Positions 48,244 through 58,602 of a stretch of 64,000 nt of DNA are shown piece by piece (the stretch's first letter is position 1; each line of letters begins with the position of its first letter). The DNA is taken from the IMG/VR virus record IMGVR_UViG_3300045135_001049, positions 1 through 64,000 of that record; one strand, given 5' to 3'. The position numbers and the translations under genes are program-made. Source of the stretch: a virus. The notes beneath the pieces were generated by a model. The model ran no database searches. It saw only the letters and a list, made by a program, of their open reading frames with translations, and was not told the DNA's origin.

Positions 48244-49479
48244 ATGAGAGATGAAGATTTATGGGATATGTCTGATGATGAGCTTGAGGCGGCCTTTAAG
48301 GAAGCCCAAGCTGCAGAACAGTCACCCGATACCGCACTGGAGGAAGACGCTCCGGTACTTGAAGAATTTCCTGAGTCAGAACCTTCTATGGAAGACACTG
48401 ACGAAGAAGTAGAATTTGAAGATGGTCCAGAACAATCTGAAGCTGAAGATGAAGATCTTGAACTTGAGGACTCCGGCCATGATGCTAGCGACGAATCCGA
48501 AACGGACGAAGTAGCTGAGGAAGACGATTCTGAAACTGAAGAGGATGATCCCGACGGGGACTCTGAAACAGATGAAGAACCTAGTTCTGATGATGCTGAA
48601 GAAGATGAAGAGGAAGAGCAACCAGTACAGACGTACAAGTTTAAAGCCAACGGCAAAGATTATGAATTCTCTAGCGAAGAGATCGTAGATCAGTTTCCTA
48701 GAATCTTTGGGCAGGCAATGGACTACACCAAAAAGATGCAAGCCATCAAACCTTGGCGTAAAACCATTGATGCTATTGAAGGTGCTAAACTAAATCATGA
48801 TGACGTAAGTCTAATGATCGATGTACTGAAGGGCGACAAAGGTGCAATCACAGAAGTATTGAAACGAACAGGTGTTGATACCCTCGAACTAGATGCGGAT
48901 GGAGAAAACCCTTATGTGGCTAAGGATTATGGTCGAGACGATAGTGCCTTGGCTATCAAAGACATTGTCGATGATATCAGCCAAGACGTAGAGTATGCAA
49001 CGACCCATAATATTTTGTCTAAGGAATGGGACGATAAGTCGTGGAATACCATGGCCCAAAATCCTGAGATGATTAGACTGCTCCATACGGACGTAAAAAG
49101 CGGCATGTATAAAACTCTACAGCCGTTAGCTGAAAAGCTAAAAGTTTACGATGGCGGCAATAAGTCGGACTTAGACTATTATAAAGAAGCTGCTCAACAG
49201 CACTTTAACCAAGTTGCTGAGCAAGAAGCTTACGAAGAGCGTCAAGCTACTAGACAGGCAGAGCGTGAAGCTAAACTAGCTGCTGCAGAAGCAGAGAAGG
49301 CTAGGTTAGAAGAAGTAAAAGCCCAGTCACAAAAGCGAACTGCTACTAAGCAAGCCTCTGCAAAGCGTAAAGCTGCAGCTCCTACTAAAGCGGCAGCGAG
49401 TCGAGATGTAATCGATTATCTTGATGATTCAGATGAAGCATTTGATGATTGGTATAAACGATTACAAGAAGACATGTAA
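48244..49479 (+). CDS. Scaffold-like capsid assembly protein, 411 aa
   Basis: The first 125 residues are extremely acidic (Asp/Glu/Ser), and about 310-385 form an Ala/Glu/Lys coiled coil. The position just before the major capsid gene and this composition are typical of scaffolding proteins. No protease domain is visible. AAGGAGCATAGACC precedes the ATG. Confidence 0.75.
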   Translation: MRDEDLWDMSDDELEAAFKEAQAAEQSPDTALEEDAPVLEEFPESEPSMEDTDEEVEFEDGPEQSEAEDEDLELEDSGHDASDESETDEVAEEDDSETEEDDPDGDSETDEEPSSDDAEEDEEEEQPVQTYKFKANGKDYEFSSEEIVDQFPRIFGQAMDYTKKMQAIKPWRKTIDAIEGAKLNHDDVSLMIDVLKGDKGAITEVLKRTGVDTLELDADGENPYVAKDYGRDDSALAIKDIVDDISQDVEYATTHNILSKEWDDKSWNTMAQNPEMIRLLHTDVKSGMYKTLQPLAEKLKVYDGGNKSDLDYYKEAAQQHFNQVAEQEAYEERQATRQAEREAKLAAAEAEKARLEEVKAQSQKRTATKQASAKRKAAAPTKAAASRDVIDYLDDSDEAFDDWYKRLQEDM

Positions 49480-49493
49480 AATAAATCATCTTC

Positions 49494-49512
49494 GGGGAGC
49501 ATAATGCTCCCC
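49494..49512 (+). terminator. GGGGAGCAT/ATGCTCCCC hairpin before capsid gene
   Basis: Nine-bp perfect inverted repeat with no T-tract; a partial terminator or mRNA-processing site that could separate scaffold from capsid levels. A TATAAT follows at 49521. Confidence 0.5.
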
Positions 49513-49540
49513 AACACAGCTATAATAGAGGACTATAAAA

Positions 49541-50671
49541 ATGGCTACTAACGTATACGGTAACGGCGCAAACAGCACTGCTGGCGCTAATACTATTGTT
49601 CACTACTACGACCGTGCTGGTGTTAAAGCGGCTAACCGCGTTAACGTTTACGGTCAGTTCGCAGACCGTAAGTCTATGCCTAAGAAAATGGGTAAGACTT
49701 TCAAGATCTCTAAATTTTTGCACATGTACGACCGTGCACTGAACGACGCTGAATTCTCTGCAAAAGGTTTCCTTTCTGCACGTGATATCGCAGACGTAAA
49801 CACTGCTCTTTCTTCTGCAACTCTTGCTGAAGGTGCTGGTGCAGTTAACAAACGTTCATTGCAGAAAGTTACAATGGAAACTAGCTTGGCTCGTTACGGC
49901 GAAATGATCGACTACACTGATGAAGTTGAACTTTTCTCTGAAGACGCTATCCAGGTTCGTTACCGTGAAGAACTAGGTGAGCTTGCAAACTCTCGCATGG
50001 AAGACCTTATCCAGCTTGATATGCTTGCAACTGGTACTGTAATGTACTCTGGTGCTGCTGCTGCAATCGGTGATGTTGAAGATCGTGTATCTTACGACTT
50101 GATCCGTAAAGCTGTTCGCAAACTAGTTCGTAACCGTGCTCAGAAAAACACTCAGCTGGTTACTGGCTCTAACAAAATCGATACTCAGACTGTAGCTAAA
50201 GCTTACTACGCTGTTATCGGTGCAAACGTTAAGGGTGACCTTGAAACTCTGACTCGTGGTACTGTTGCTGACAACGGCACTACTGAGTTCGTTTACATCC
50301 CAGCTCACAAGTACGCTTCTGCTGCTACTCTGGCTGAAGGCGAAGTTGGTGCAATGCACGAAGTTCGTTTCATCGAGTCTGAGTCTGCTGTTGTATACGC
50401 TGGCCAGGGTGCTGCTGCAACTGACGCTTCACTGTCAGCTACTGGTGGTAACTACGATGTATTCCCTATCCTTTTCCCAACTCAGGGTGCATTCGCAACT
50501 GTTGGTCTGAAAGGTCAGGATAAGATCAAGTTCAACTCTAAGTCTCCTGAAGTAGTAGAAAACGCTAACCCATACGGTACTAACGGTTTCTTCTCTTACA
50601 ATTTCTTCTACGCTGGTATTATCCTTGAAGAAGAAAAACTGCTTAAAGTTCTGGTTACTGCATCTGCATAA
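49541..50671 (+). CDS. Major capsid protein (N4 gp56 type), 376 aa
   Basis: Probable HK97-fold capsid protein. Sequence features: TIVHYYDRAGVKAANRVNVYGQFADRK near the N-terminus, a YRNRAQKNTQ-type region, and the C-terminal FFSYNFFYAGIILEEEKLLK typical of N4-type capsid proteins. Codon use is distinctly different from its neighbours (GTT/GCT/ATC-rich), consistent with very high expression. A strong terminator follows. GAGGAC before the ATG. Confidence 0.9.
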   Translation: MATNVYGNGANSTAGANTIVHYYDRAGVKAANRVNVYGQFADRKSMPKKMGKTFKISKFLHMYDRALNDAEFSAKGFLSARDIADVNTALSSATLAEGAGAVNKRSLQKVTMETSLARYGEMIDYTDEVELFSEDAIQVRYREELGELANSRMEDLIQLDMLATGTVMYSGAAAAIGDVEDRVSYDLIRKAVRKLVRNRAQKNTQLVTGSNKIDTQTVAKAYYAVIGANVKGDLETLTRGTVADNGTTEFVYIPAHKYASAATLAEGEVGAMHEVRFIESESAVVYAGQGAAATDASLSATGGNYDVFPILFPTQGAFATVGLKGQDKIKFNSKSPEVVENANPYGTNGFFSYNFFYAGIILEEEKLLKVLVTASA

Positions 50672-50695
50672 TCTAACTTAGGCTGAGACTATAAG

Positions 50696-50719
50696 AACCC
50701 CGCTTCGGCGGGGTTTTTT
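50696..50719 (+). terminator. Strong terminator after major capsid gene
   Basis: AACCCCGC-TTCG-GCGGGGTT followed by TTTT. Confidence 0.95.
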
Positions 50720-50729
50720 ATTAAAAAGC

Positions 50730-50759
50730 TTTACATTTGCGGTAATCCTATTATATAAT
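50730..50759 (+). promoter_or_regulatory. Sigma70-like late promoter
   Basis: TTTACA, 18-bp spacer, TATAAT, right after the capsid terminator; drives the following virion genes. Confidence 0.7.
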
Positions 50760-50811
50760 GGTGCTGCATTAATAACCTTAACTCTAAATAACCTATGAAG
50801 GACTTAGAACT

Positions 50812-51297
50812 ATGTCAACATTACAAGAATTGAAACAAGAAGCTGATGAGCTAGGTGTATCGTACGCTAAAAACGTATCTGCTAATAAACTGCAGGAAAA
50901 GATCGAAGCGTTTTACGAAGCACAAGAAACTTCAGGCCCTGCTTTAGAAGAGGTAGTAGCCAAAGAAGAGTCTAAACCTAAGTCAGCTGCTGCAAAAACA
51001 TTAAGCGATAAGATTGCTGCTGCTAGAGCAAAAGCTGAAGAAACTCGCATTGTTACTATTATTGATAACGACCAGCGTGTTAACAACCAGACTACTACTT
51101 GTACCGTAAACTGTTCAAATGAATACTTTGATCTAGGTACAATTATTCTTCCTCTTAACGAGAAGATTGAAGTACGTGTTGGACACCTGAAGACGCTAGA
51201 GCAGGTAATGATTCCTCTGCACATGCGTGATAACAAGACAGGTCTTTCGACTGTCAAGATGCGTCCTCGTTACACTATTTCGTACGAAGACCGATAA
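50812..51297 (+). CDS. Virion protein with HeH/LEM-like N-terminus, 161 aa
   Basis: N-terminal 35 residues (LKQEADELGVSYAKNVSANK) resemble the HeH/LEM-like helix-extended-helix domain found in phage head proteins. The C-terminal half is a beta domain with NEYFDLGTIILPLNEKIEVRVGH. Placed directly after the capsid gene. Confidence 0.65.
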   Translation: MSTLQELKQEADELGVSYAKNVSANKLQEKIEAFYEAQETSGPALEEVVAKEESKPKSAAAKTLSDKIAAARAKAEETRIVTIIDNDQRVNNQTTTCTVNCSNEYFDLGTIILPLNEKIEVRVGHLKTLEQVMIPLHMRDNKTGLSTVKMRPRYTISYEDR

Positions 51298-51301
51298 TTG
51301 A

Positions 51302-51319
51302 AAGGGCCTACGGGCCCTT
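51302..51319 (+). terminator. AAGGGCC-TACG-GGCCCTT hairpin
   Basis: Perfect 7-bp stem just after a stop codon, but no T-tract; weak terminator or processing site. Confidence 0.5.
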
Positions 51320-51344
51320 ACTTTGGTATATAAAAGGATGAGCT

Positions 51345-51707
51345 ATGAGCTGCGATGTAGCTAAATTTACGATCACTAAAGGTTTGGATAACACCTTTGT
51401 CTTTACCATCAAAGCTGATGGTTCAACCTTACCTATGGAAATTGAAGGTAGCGATACTTTTAATGCCCGTCTTATTACTTTAGCAGACGATTCCGTTGTG
51501 TTGACTAAATCCCTAGTTGTTACGGACGCCTTAAATGGTAAAGCTTCTTTGACAATTAGCTCTTCTGAGACTGACTCTCTAGTAAGCGATAAAGGCACAA
51601 AATCGGACCGTTACTATTTACGTCCTGTGTATAAGCTAGTTATTGAATGCAACACTGTCAATAACGGCGATTTTATTGCAAAGGTGCCAGAAGTTTATGT
51701 CGACTAA
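51345..51707 (+). CDS. Hypothetical virion-module protein, 120 aa
   Basis: Frame MSCDVAKFTITKGLDNTFVF..., a compact beta-sandwich-like protein (KADGSTLPMEIEGSDTFNAR). This pattern is found in small Ig-like or adaptor proteins of phage tails. Its end overlaps the next start. Function unknown. Confidence 0.7.
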   Translation: MSCDVAKFTITKGLDNTFVFTIKADGSTLPMEIEGSDTFNARLITLADDSVVLTKSLVVTDALNGKASLTISSSETDSLVSDKGTKSDRYYLRPVYKLVIECNTVNNGDFIAKVPEVYVD

Positions 51708-54700
51708 TGTCACTCCTACTATAGACGTAGAATTAGATACTACAGAAGTAACTAACTTAGATTCTACAGGGCAGATAACTGCTCCTGCAACTACAGAGAT
51801 TAATTTAAGCGAAACAACGTCTAACGTTGAAGGGTACAAAAAAGAGTACTCTGTTATAGGCGATGGTCTGTACGCTTCACTTTCTGTAGATGAAGCGCCT
51901 CTATGGCTAACTAGTTTAGTAGATGCTGTAGTAAACGCATCTATTGCAAATGGTATGACAAACTACGATTTGCTTGTACAAGATGTGCGTAACGCTATTG
52001 ATTCTATTGATGTAGCAAAAAACACATATGTAGAGCAGATTGATGTAACTACTTTAATTGACGGTATTGTAACTAGTAAACTAGAAACCCTTAACGCTAC
52101 TTATGAAGGTGCTTTTGCTACTAAAGCAGAGCTTTCTACTGCCGTAGCTACTGCTACTCAATCCTTAGCACAAGACATTACAGACCTTTCTGTAGGTTTT
52201 GGTGAAGACTTAACTTCTCGTATTACCGCCGTACAACTAGCGTATGCTGATGAGGACAGTGCTCTTGCTGATGATATTACGGCTTTAGAATCTGCGTTTG
52301 AAGATCAAGAATCTAATGTAGAAGCAGTCTCTACTGCAACTAGTGGTTTACAAACTTATGTTGGTTTGACGGAAGATGGTGTTCCAAATGGTACAGGCAT
52401 TCTTTCTTCTGTAGCGTTACTACAAAAACAAGCTGATGGTTTAATTGAAACTTTTGTTGGTACGCATGAACTTGTCAATAATGACATGGACGGAAATATT
52501 GACACAAATGAGTTAAGAACAAACCAGTGGCCTTATGCTTTGTGGCTTCCTATGGAAGGTACAGTAGATCCTACTTTTACAACTCGTACTGCTTATAAAG
52601 ATAATGTAGCAGCATCATACCCAGTACCTGAACATACTGTTTACAAAAATACGGCTAATAATACTTTTTGGGAATACCATCCTGTTACTTATGGTGGTTG
52701 GGAACAAATCTTAGAAACAGAGTATTTACTAAGAAAAACAACTGTAAGGGATTCTCACTTAGGCGATTCTTATATTCGGTACGAAATCGTAAATGGAGCC
52801 ACTAGTTATGAAGAATCTTACAAGTTTGTTAAAATTGATGTAGATACTTCATCTCCTTTTAATACGGATAGTGAAGGGTACTCTTGGGCAGTTGTAAGCG
52901 ACACTCCTGCGGATGCTGCTTACATTGAAGCGCTTAACGCTTACGCACTGGCTGATGGTAAAGTTTCACAGTTTTACGCATGGGGTGGTCCTTATGCTCC
53001 TGCAGATTATACTGTTACAAACCCAGACGACACCACAGAAACTATTAATGGTGACGACTTTAGTTACTGGTTTAAAGCAAACGGCGAACTACAGTATAAA
53101 GTCAACAACGCATGGGTAGCTGTGCCTATTGGCTACGGGGATGGTCCTCATATTGCAGAAGGTGATGTACTTACTGTATTTGACCCCGACACTAGAGATT
53201 ACACAAATTACAGACGAAAAGGGACTAGTTGGGCCCAGGTAGGCCCAACAGGAATTATTGCTAAGAGCAAATTTTTTGTAGATTTAGACGCTGATGTAAA
53301 TGGAGCAGATGGTATTGCAGCTGCCCAAGCTAATCTAGAAATTACAGTCGAAACCTACGCTAAGAGTAGTAATAGTGAAAAATTATCTGGGTTATCTGCC
53401 CTAGATGTAGGGTGGACTACAGATGCTTCTGTTACTTATGCTGAATCAGATGCAAATCCTATAGGAGCTTGTCAAACTTTTACATATGCAGAAGCGGTTG
53501 CTTTTGCGGAGTCTAAAGGTTTAAGGCTTCCTACTCTTTTAGAGGTTAAAGGGGGTTTAGGCCAAGGTACGGGTTGTAGCTACGATTCAGCACAAATTTG
53601 GACTTCTACACCAGGGGTAACTCCTGGTACTCATTATAGTTGTAGAGGTAATTATTCAGATCCTGATACAGATATTATAGAAGAAGACGATACTGCAGTA
53701 CGAGCATGTCGTTTTGTTGCTGATAGTCATGATAAATTAACTGCAGCAACTTTACACGCGCAAACTAAGTTTGAATATAATGCTCCTGTTACAATTAATG
53801 GTATCACACAGAATGCAGGTTTTGGTCTTGTAAACGAGCTAAGCTCTGTTGAAAATGGACCAGCAACAGGCAGCAGTGAATTCTGGGTGGCTGCTGATAG
53901 ATTCAAAATAATGAATCCCGACAATACGGCTAACTATGCTGCGTTTTCTATTAATGACGATGGCGGGCTTACACTAAGCACTAGTTATACAGAAGCAACA
54001 CGTAATGAACCTAGGGGCGCGTATAATAGCTCCACTAGTTATGTAAGAGGCGATGTTGTTACGTTTAACAACTCGAGCTACACAGCACTTAAAAGCCTTA
54101 CAAATGTAACTCCTAGTAATGATGGTGTTAACTGGCAGCTCCTTGCCTCGCAAGGTATGACTGCTTTATTGTATGAGTGGGAAGGATCTGATGCTTGGCC
54201 TGCAAGTACAACTGAAGCTAGTGCAGACACGCATTCTTTTGATTCGAATTTTGCAGGTAATGTAATTATCAGGGTACTTGCTAACGACGCGGAAGGCGGC
54301 GTTAGGATTAAATTTAATGATAGCGTAGAAGTACCATTTTCTCGTACTCTTGGAAATGCCACTGATGAATGGTACCAGTTTAATTTTACTAATCTAGTAG
54401 CTGGTACAAATACTATTAAGTTTTGGGCTTCTACTGGTGATGGTGGGTCTGTTAAACGAATTGAAGTAGCGTTTGTAGGTGCTGAGGGTGTGGATGGGGC
54501 TTACACAGATTTTCTATTTACTAGAAAAAGTTCTACCCCTTCCGATCCTGACGGTGCTGATACTTGGTACACTAACGTAGTTGATGTGCCAAGTGGTGCT
54601 GGTGATTTATGGTCTATTAAAAAAGTAGTATCTGCTGGGGGCATTTCCACTAGCTATGTAGATAAACGTGTAATTGATGCACCTATTATACGTGAATTAA

Positions 54701-57192
54701 CTATTTACAGTAATGCTACTAGCGGTACTGCTACTGTCCCTACAGGTAGTACTTATAATTTTAGTACTGATAGTCTTAGTATTGGCACAAATCCTACAAA
54801 TTTTACTTGGAGTAGAAGTTTACCAGGTCTTAATAATACAGGCGAAAAAATATATGTTTCGACTGGCTTAGTAACCGGTAACGCAACTCAAACTAGCGTT
54901 AGTATTTCTTGGTCTGACCCAGTTGTTTATACCCAAAAAACTAATGGTGATATTTACCGTGAGGTAGTGCTTTACGCCAATGCTTCTAGCAGTCCTACTA
55001 AACCAGGAGCAACTGCAGGTTGGAATACTTCAGGTAGCTCTGTTGATATTGGAGCAACGGACACTACTCCTGCTTGGACTGTTAACCCAGCTACTCCTTC
55101 TGTAGGAGAGCTTACGTGGCGTACACAAATTACTTTAAGGCAACCTCAAGGTTCAGGAAATTGGGAGACTGTTGATAGTGAATGGGGTACTCCTGTACAA
55201 CTTACAGGTTTATCTGGTGAAGCCACTGATACTATCTATACAGTATCAACTACAGCTCCAGCTACTCCAGCAGCTAGTTCTACTACCCCTTCTGGGTGGT
55301 CAGCTACATTACCTACTAAAGTAGATAATATCTGGGTATCTATCGGTACTAAAGGGCAAGGCGGCACTACATATACTTGGGGTGCCCCTGTTATGCTTTC
55401 TGAGCATACCCCTAATATGTTGCTTGCACAAAAAACACTACCCTGGCCTATAGGTACTGGTAGTGCTGATACTGAAGGAGGTACTTGGACCTATTCTGGT
55501 CTTACTACTGAGAATAGTAGGGCGCTAGGAACAGACCCTTTTGGGGGCACTTCTGTTATATGGACTGCTACAAATAATGATACTAGTACTGGTCATGATG
55601 GTGGATTTAAAGGGTCTCCTAAAGTAGAAATAGACTCGTCAAAAACATATCGCTTCACTCTATTTATGAAGCAAGAGTCTACTGGGGCTGTCAGGTATTT
55701 TGGCTGTCATGCTTATACTGACGGAAGTAATACTGCAGTTACTACTAATACCGGTAGTAATACTACAAATCCTTATTTTAGATCTAGCTTTGATTTACCT
55801 TCAAATGACGAATGGTACCTATTAGTAGGGTTTTTAAAACCTTATGGCAGTACTGAAACTACAAATAGAGCTGAAACTGGTATTTGGCGGGTATCTGATG
55901 GGGTGCAAGTTAGTACCTCCAGCTTTAATGATTTTCGTATGTCTTCCGAGGCCATTAATAGTGCTCATATAAGAGCATTTTACTATAATGATTCTAGCAC
56001 AAGTGCGAGATCAACATATTTTTGGGGCCCTCGCATCGATGTAATGGACGATCGTGCTCCTACAATTACTGATTTATTGCGTAAAACACTACAAGGACAA
56101 ACGTATAAAGAAATATTTTTATATGCTAATGCAGCTGAAGCTCCGACCTTACCTCCAGTGGCTGATTATTTTGATGCTACGACAGGTAGCTCTGCAGTAG
56201 TTGCTGATGCAACATGGACGCCTTCTGTAGGAAGTCCTGACACGGGTGAGTCTACTTGGCGTACGTCTTTGACCCTAGTTAAAGTAAGTGACCAAACTCC
56301 GTGGACTAATCATGATGGTAGTTGGAATACTGCTATTAAAGTATCAGGGCATGATGGTGTAAGTTATACAGGTACGACAGAATATTATAAACTAACAAAC
56401 TCAGATACTGCCCCCGATAGGTACTCAAGCGATACTACTATTGATACTGGCTGGAGTACTAGTCCTTCTAGTCCTACATCTAGTAATAGGTACTTATGGA
56501 ACTTTAACCGTAACTCTAGGTCCGATGGTAGCTTTGACGATAGTTCAGTATCCTTAATTACTAGTATGGTTAAAAGTATTAGTAGTATTACTGAGTATTA
56601 TCAATTAGGTACTAGTGCTACTACGGCGCCTACAGATACTTGGCAAACTTCTATAGCTAACGCAGGAGCTATTTCTGATAGTAAACCGTACCTATGGAAT
56701 AAGACTGTTATTGCCTATACTGATGGAAGCACAAGTACTACCACGTATACCTTGATAGCTGCTAAAGGTGCTGAAGGATATACTCCTGTAAAAGGTACAG
56801 ACTATTTTGATGGGGCTCCTGGTAGCCCAGGTGCAGGTTTTTACCATACCGCTGCTTACACTTCCACTAGCAGTACTAACTCTACTATTACGTCCAGGTT
56901 TACTACTGTAGTAGGTAGAGCTCCTGTAGCAGGTGACGTATTTACACAGGAAGCTAGTGATGGTAGCACGTTAACTAAACGTTATGATGGTAGTGAATGG
57001 GAAGCTCCTGCCCTTATTATAGATGGTAGTATGATTGTTGATGGTAGTGTTACAGCAGATCATTTAGCTGTTAACTCATTATCAGCGGTCAATGCTGATA
57101 TGGGTACAATTACTGCAGGTACACTACAAAATAGTACAGGCACCTTTATTTTAGACCTGACTGCTGGTACTATTACCATTAAAACATCATGA
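51697..57192 (+). CDS. Tail-tip/host-specificity-like protein (lambda gpJ-like C-terminus), 1831 aa
   Basis: Residues about 120-230 are coiled coils of the DUF1983 kind (AKTYVEQIDV..., SRITAVQLAYADEDSALADD). A Lcl/DUF1566-like C-type lectin segment lies at about 565-680 (FAESKGLRLPTLLEV, IWTSTPG, Cys-rich). Repeated fibronectin/Ig-like beta domains follow. The last 70 residues (ALIIDGSMIVDGSVTADHL ... ADMGTITAGTLQN) are the lambda gpJ-type ending. Start ATG 51697 (MSTNVTPTI). Probably the central tail tip or receptor protein. Confidence 0.78.
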   Translation: MSTNVTPTIDVELDTTEVTNLDSTGQITAPATTEINLSETTSNVEGYKKEYSVIGDGLYASLSVDEAPLWLTSLVDAVVNASIANGMTNYDLLVQDVRNAIDSIDVAKNTYVEQIDVTTLIDGIVTSKLETLNATYEGAFATKAELSTAVATATQSLAQDITDLSVGFGEDLTSRITAVQLAYADEDSALADDITALESAFEDQESNVEAVSTATSGLQTYVGLTEDGVPNGTGILSSVALLQKQADGLIETFVGTHELVNNDMDGNIDTNELRTNQWPYALWLPMEGTVDPTFTTRTAYKDNVAASYPVPEHTVYKNTANNTFWEYHPVTYGGWEQILETEYLLRKTTVRDSHLGDSYIRYEIVNGATSYEESYKFVKIDVDTSSPFNTDSEGYSWAVVSDTPADAAYIEALNAYALADGKVSQFYAWGGPYAPADYTVTNPDDTTETINGDDFSYWFKANGELQYKVNNAWVAVPIGYGDGPHIAEGDVLTVFDPDTRDYTNYRRKGTSWAQVGPTGIIAKSKFFVDLDADVNGADGIAAAQANLEITVETYAKSSNSEKLSGLSALDVGWTTDASVTYAESDANPIGACQTFTYAEAVAFAESKGLRLPTLLEVKGGLGQGTGCSYDSAQIWTSTPGVTPGTHYSCRGNYSDPDTDIIEEDDTAVRACRFVADSHDKLTAATLHAQTKFEYNAPVTINGITQNAGFGLVNELSSVENGPATGSSEFWVAADRFKIMNPDNTANYAAFSINDDGGLTLSTSYTEATRNEPRGAYNSSTSYVRGDVVTFNNSSYTALKSLTNVTPSNDGVNWQLLASQGMTALLYEWEGSDAWPASTTEASADTHSFDSNFAGNVIIRVLANDAEGGVRIKFNDSVEVPFSRTLGNATDEWYQFNFTNLVAGTNTIKFWASTGDGGSVKRIEVAFVGAEGVDGAYTDFLFTRKSSTPSDPDGADTWYTNVVDVPSGAGDLWSIKKVVSAGGISTSYVDKRVIDAPIIRELTIYSNATSGTATVPTGSTYNFSTDSLSIGTNPTNFTWSRSLPGLNNTGEKIYVSTGLVTGNATQTSVSISWSDPVVYTQKTNGDIYREVVLYANASSSPTKPGATAGWNTSGSSVDIGATDTTPAWTVNPATPSVGELTWRTQITLRQPQGSGNWETVDSEWGTPVQLTGLSGEATDTIYTVSTTAPATPAASSTTPSGWSATLPTKVDNIWVSIGTKGQGGTTYTWGAPVMLSEHTPNMLLAQKTLPWPIGTGSADTEGGTWTYSGLTTENSRALGTDPFGGTSVIWTATNNDTSTGHDGGFKGSPKVEIDSSKTYRFTLFMKQESTGAVRYFGCHAYTDGSNTAVTTNTGSNTTNPYFRSSFDLPSNDEWYLLVGFLKPYGSTETTNRAETGIWRVSDGVQVSTSSFNDFRMSSEAINSAHIRAFYYNDSSTSARSTYFWGPRIDVMDDRAPTITDLLRKTLQGQTYKEIFLYANAAEAPTLPPVADYFDATTGSSAVVADATWTPSVGSPDTGESTWRTSLTLVKVSDQTPWTNHDGSWNTAIKVSGHDGVSYTGTTEYYKLTNSDTAPDRYSSDTTIDTGWSTSPSSPTSSNRYLWNFNRNSRSDGSFDDSSVSLITSMVKSISSITEYYQLGTSATTAPTDTWQTSIANAGAISDSKPYLWNKTVIAYTDGSTSTTTYTLIAAKGAEGYTPVKGTDYFDGAPGSPGAGFYHTAAYTSTSSTNSTITSRFTTVVGRAPVAGDVFTQEASDGSTLTKRYDGSEWEAPALIIDGSMIVDGSVTADHLAVNSLSAVNADMGTITAGTLQNSTGTFILDLTAGTITIKTS

Positions 57193-57200
57193 GGTAATTT

Positions 57201-57914
57201 ATGTACACTGATATTCCATGGGATAGTGCAACAGCTCTTACACAAGAAGAGATTGACGCCCTAGGTATTACCCAAGAACAAATTGATGCAGCAGTAGCCG
57301 CTTTTGAACAACAAGAGCAAGTAAATATTACGGAAGAAGATACAGAGTTTGCCCCTGTAGACGCAGCAAAACAGTACCAAGAGTTCTTAAATAACATAGG
57401 AGCTAGGTACAATATTACTGGCGGTAAGTTTATAAAAGCTGATGATGGTGAGTTTTTAGCTACTGATAAACTTTTAGGTAAGGGTACAATTTTTATTGAT
57501 AAGCGGAATAACGCATACTCAGTACTTAGCGATAATCCTTTCATAGGACTACCTTACAGACTAAAAGACCAGAACTGCGCTATTATGACAGCTAAGTATT
57601 TAGACTATGCTACTAATGATGGTGTAGGGTACGAAAAACTAATGAAAGCAATACCAATGCGTAGGCTTATATATTATTTTCGGAATGCTGTTAATCCTTT
57701 ACTAGAAGATATTGGGTTTGTTAGAGTACCTGTAGAAGAGATTGAAATTAACGATATTATTGTATGGCAATTTAATAAAACAGCTACATCCCATATGGGG
57801 GTGTACTTAGGTAATAACAAAATGATACATCATATTCCTTCAATGATTTCTTGTATTGATGATGTAGACCTCTCTAGTTCTAAAGTTTTAGGGGTTTATC
57901 GCTATGGCAGCTAG
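57201..57914 (+). CDS. NlpC/P60-like tail protein (lambda gpK-like), 237 aa
   Basis: The C-terminal half has a cysteine-peptidase-like arrangement: NCAIMTAKYLDY with the candidate catalytic Cys near residue 126, GFVRVPVEEIEINDIIVWQF, and SHMGVYLGNNKMIHHIP with the His. This is the phage NlpC/P60 tail family that trims peptidoglycan during entry or matures the tail. It directly follows the gpJ-like gene, as gpK relates to gpJ in lambda-like modules. GAGGTAATTT before the ATG. Confidence 0.75.
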   Translation: MYTDIPWDSATALTQEEIDALGITQEQIDAAVAAFEQQEQVNITEEDTEFAPVDAAKQYQEFLNNIGARYNITGGKFIKADDGEFLATDKLLGKGTIFIDKRNNAYSVLSDNPFIGLPYRLKDQNCAIMTAKYLDYATNDGVGYEKLMKAIPMRRLIYYFRNAVNPLLEDIGFVRVPVEEIEINDIIVWQFNKTATSHMGVYLGNNKMIHHIPSMISCIDDVDLSSSKVLGVYRYGS

Positions 57915-58602
57915 GACTTTCTATATTGATGAAGACAGCGGTAACATATTAATTGCGGATAATAATAATTACACTGCTGCTGAACTAGCTGATATGGCTG
58001 CTGACGTAACAGGTAACCTAGATAGCCTAGTATTTCATACTGATTTTAATTTTGTGACTATTCAAGGAGTTGTATCTATAAGTACCGTATCTGTTACCTC
58101 CTTGCCTAGGCATACGGAGACTTGGTCTGATGGAGGAGGTGGTTGTAAAATCATATGTTCAAAGTTGTTTGAATATGGATTACTACCTTCACATATTTAT
58201 GCAGCGGATCAAGAATTTGGGTTTAAATTAAAAAATGAAAACCCAGAAGCTTATGCTGGTTATATTAAATGGGCCCAGTCAGTAGTTGATTGGATGGAAA
58301 CTTCAGGCCCTAATATAATGTTTTGGATTAGAGATAAAGAACTAAGGGAAGAAAAACAAAGGAATTGTTTTATTAACCTAACTAAAACTATAGCTACACC
58401 TTGGGCACACCATATGGCTTATCTTATGGGATATGAACAAAAAGATAATAAAACAGGTAAACGGCTAATGAGCCAAGGCCTAGCTATATGCAAATTGTTT
58501 GGCAAATACACTAATACAGAAAAAGAACAATCTATATTAGGTAAATATTTAACACTATTTACTATAGGGCCTTATTTTTATTTATTATCGAGAATTAACT
58601 AA
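57904..58602 (+). CDS. Conserved tail-module protein, 232 aa
   Basis: Middle section GGCKIICSKLFEYGLLPSHIY followed by AADQEFGF and YAGYIKWAQSVVDWM fits a phage family in which such a CTKL-x-AAD-x-GY pattern recurs. Cys-rich and helical at the C-terminus. Function unknown. Overlaps the NlpC/P60-like gene by 11 bases. Confidence 0.65.
   Translation: MAARTFYIDEDSGNILIADNNNYTAAELADMAADVTGNLDSLVFHTDFNFVTIQGVVSISTVSVTSLPRHTETWSDGGGGCKIICSKLFEYGLLPSHIYAADQEFGFKLKNENPEAYAGYIKWAQSVVDWMETSGPNIMFWIRDKELREEKQRNCFINLTKTIATPWAHHMAYLMGYEQKDNKTGKRLMSQGLAICKLFGKYTNTEKEQSILGKYLTLFTIGPYFYLLSRIN

Noticed and set aside
48222-48656. Ser-rich minus-strand frame opposite the scaffold gene
   Set aside because: Shadow of the Asp/Glu-rich coding sequence.
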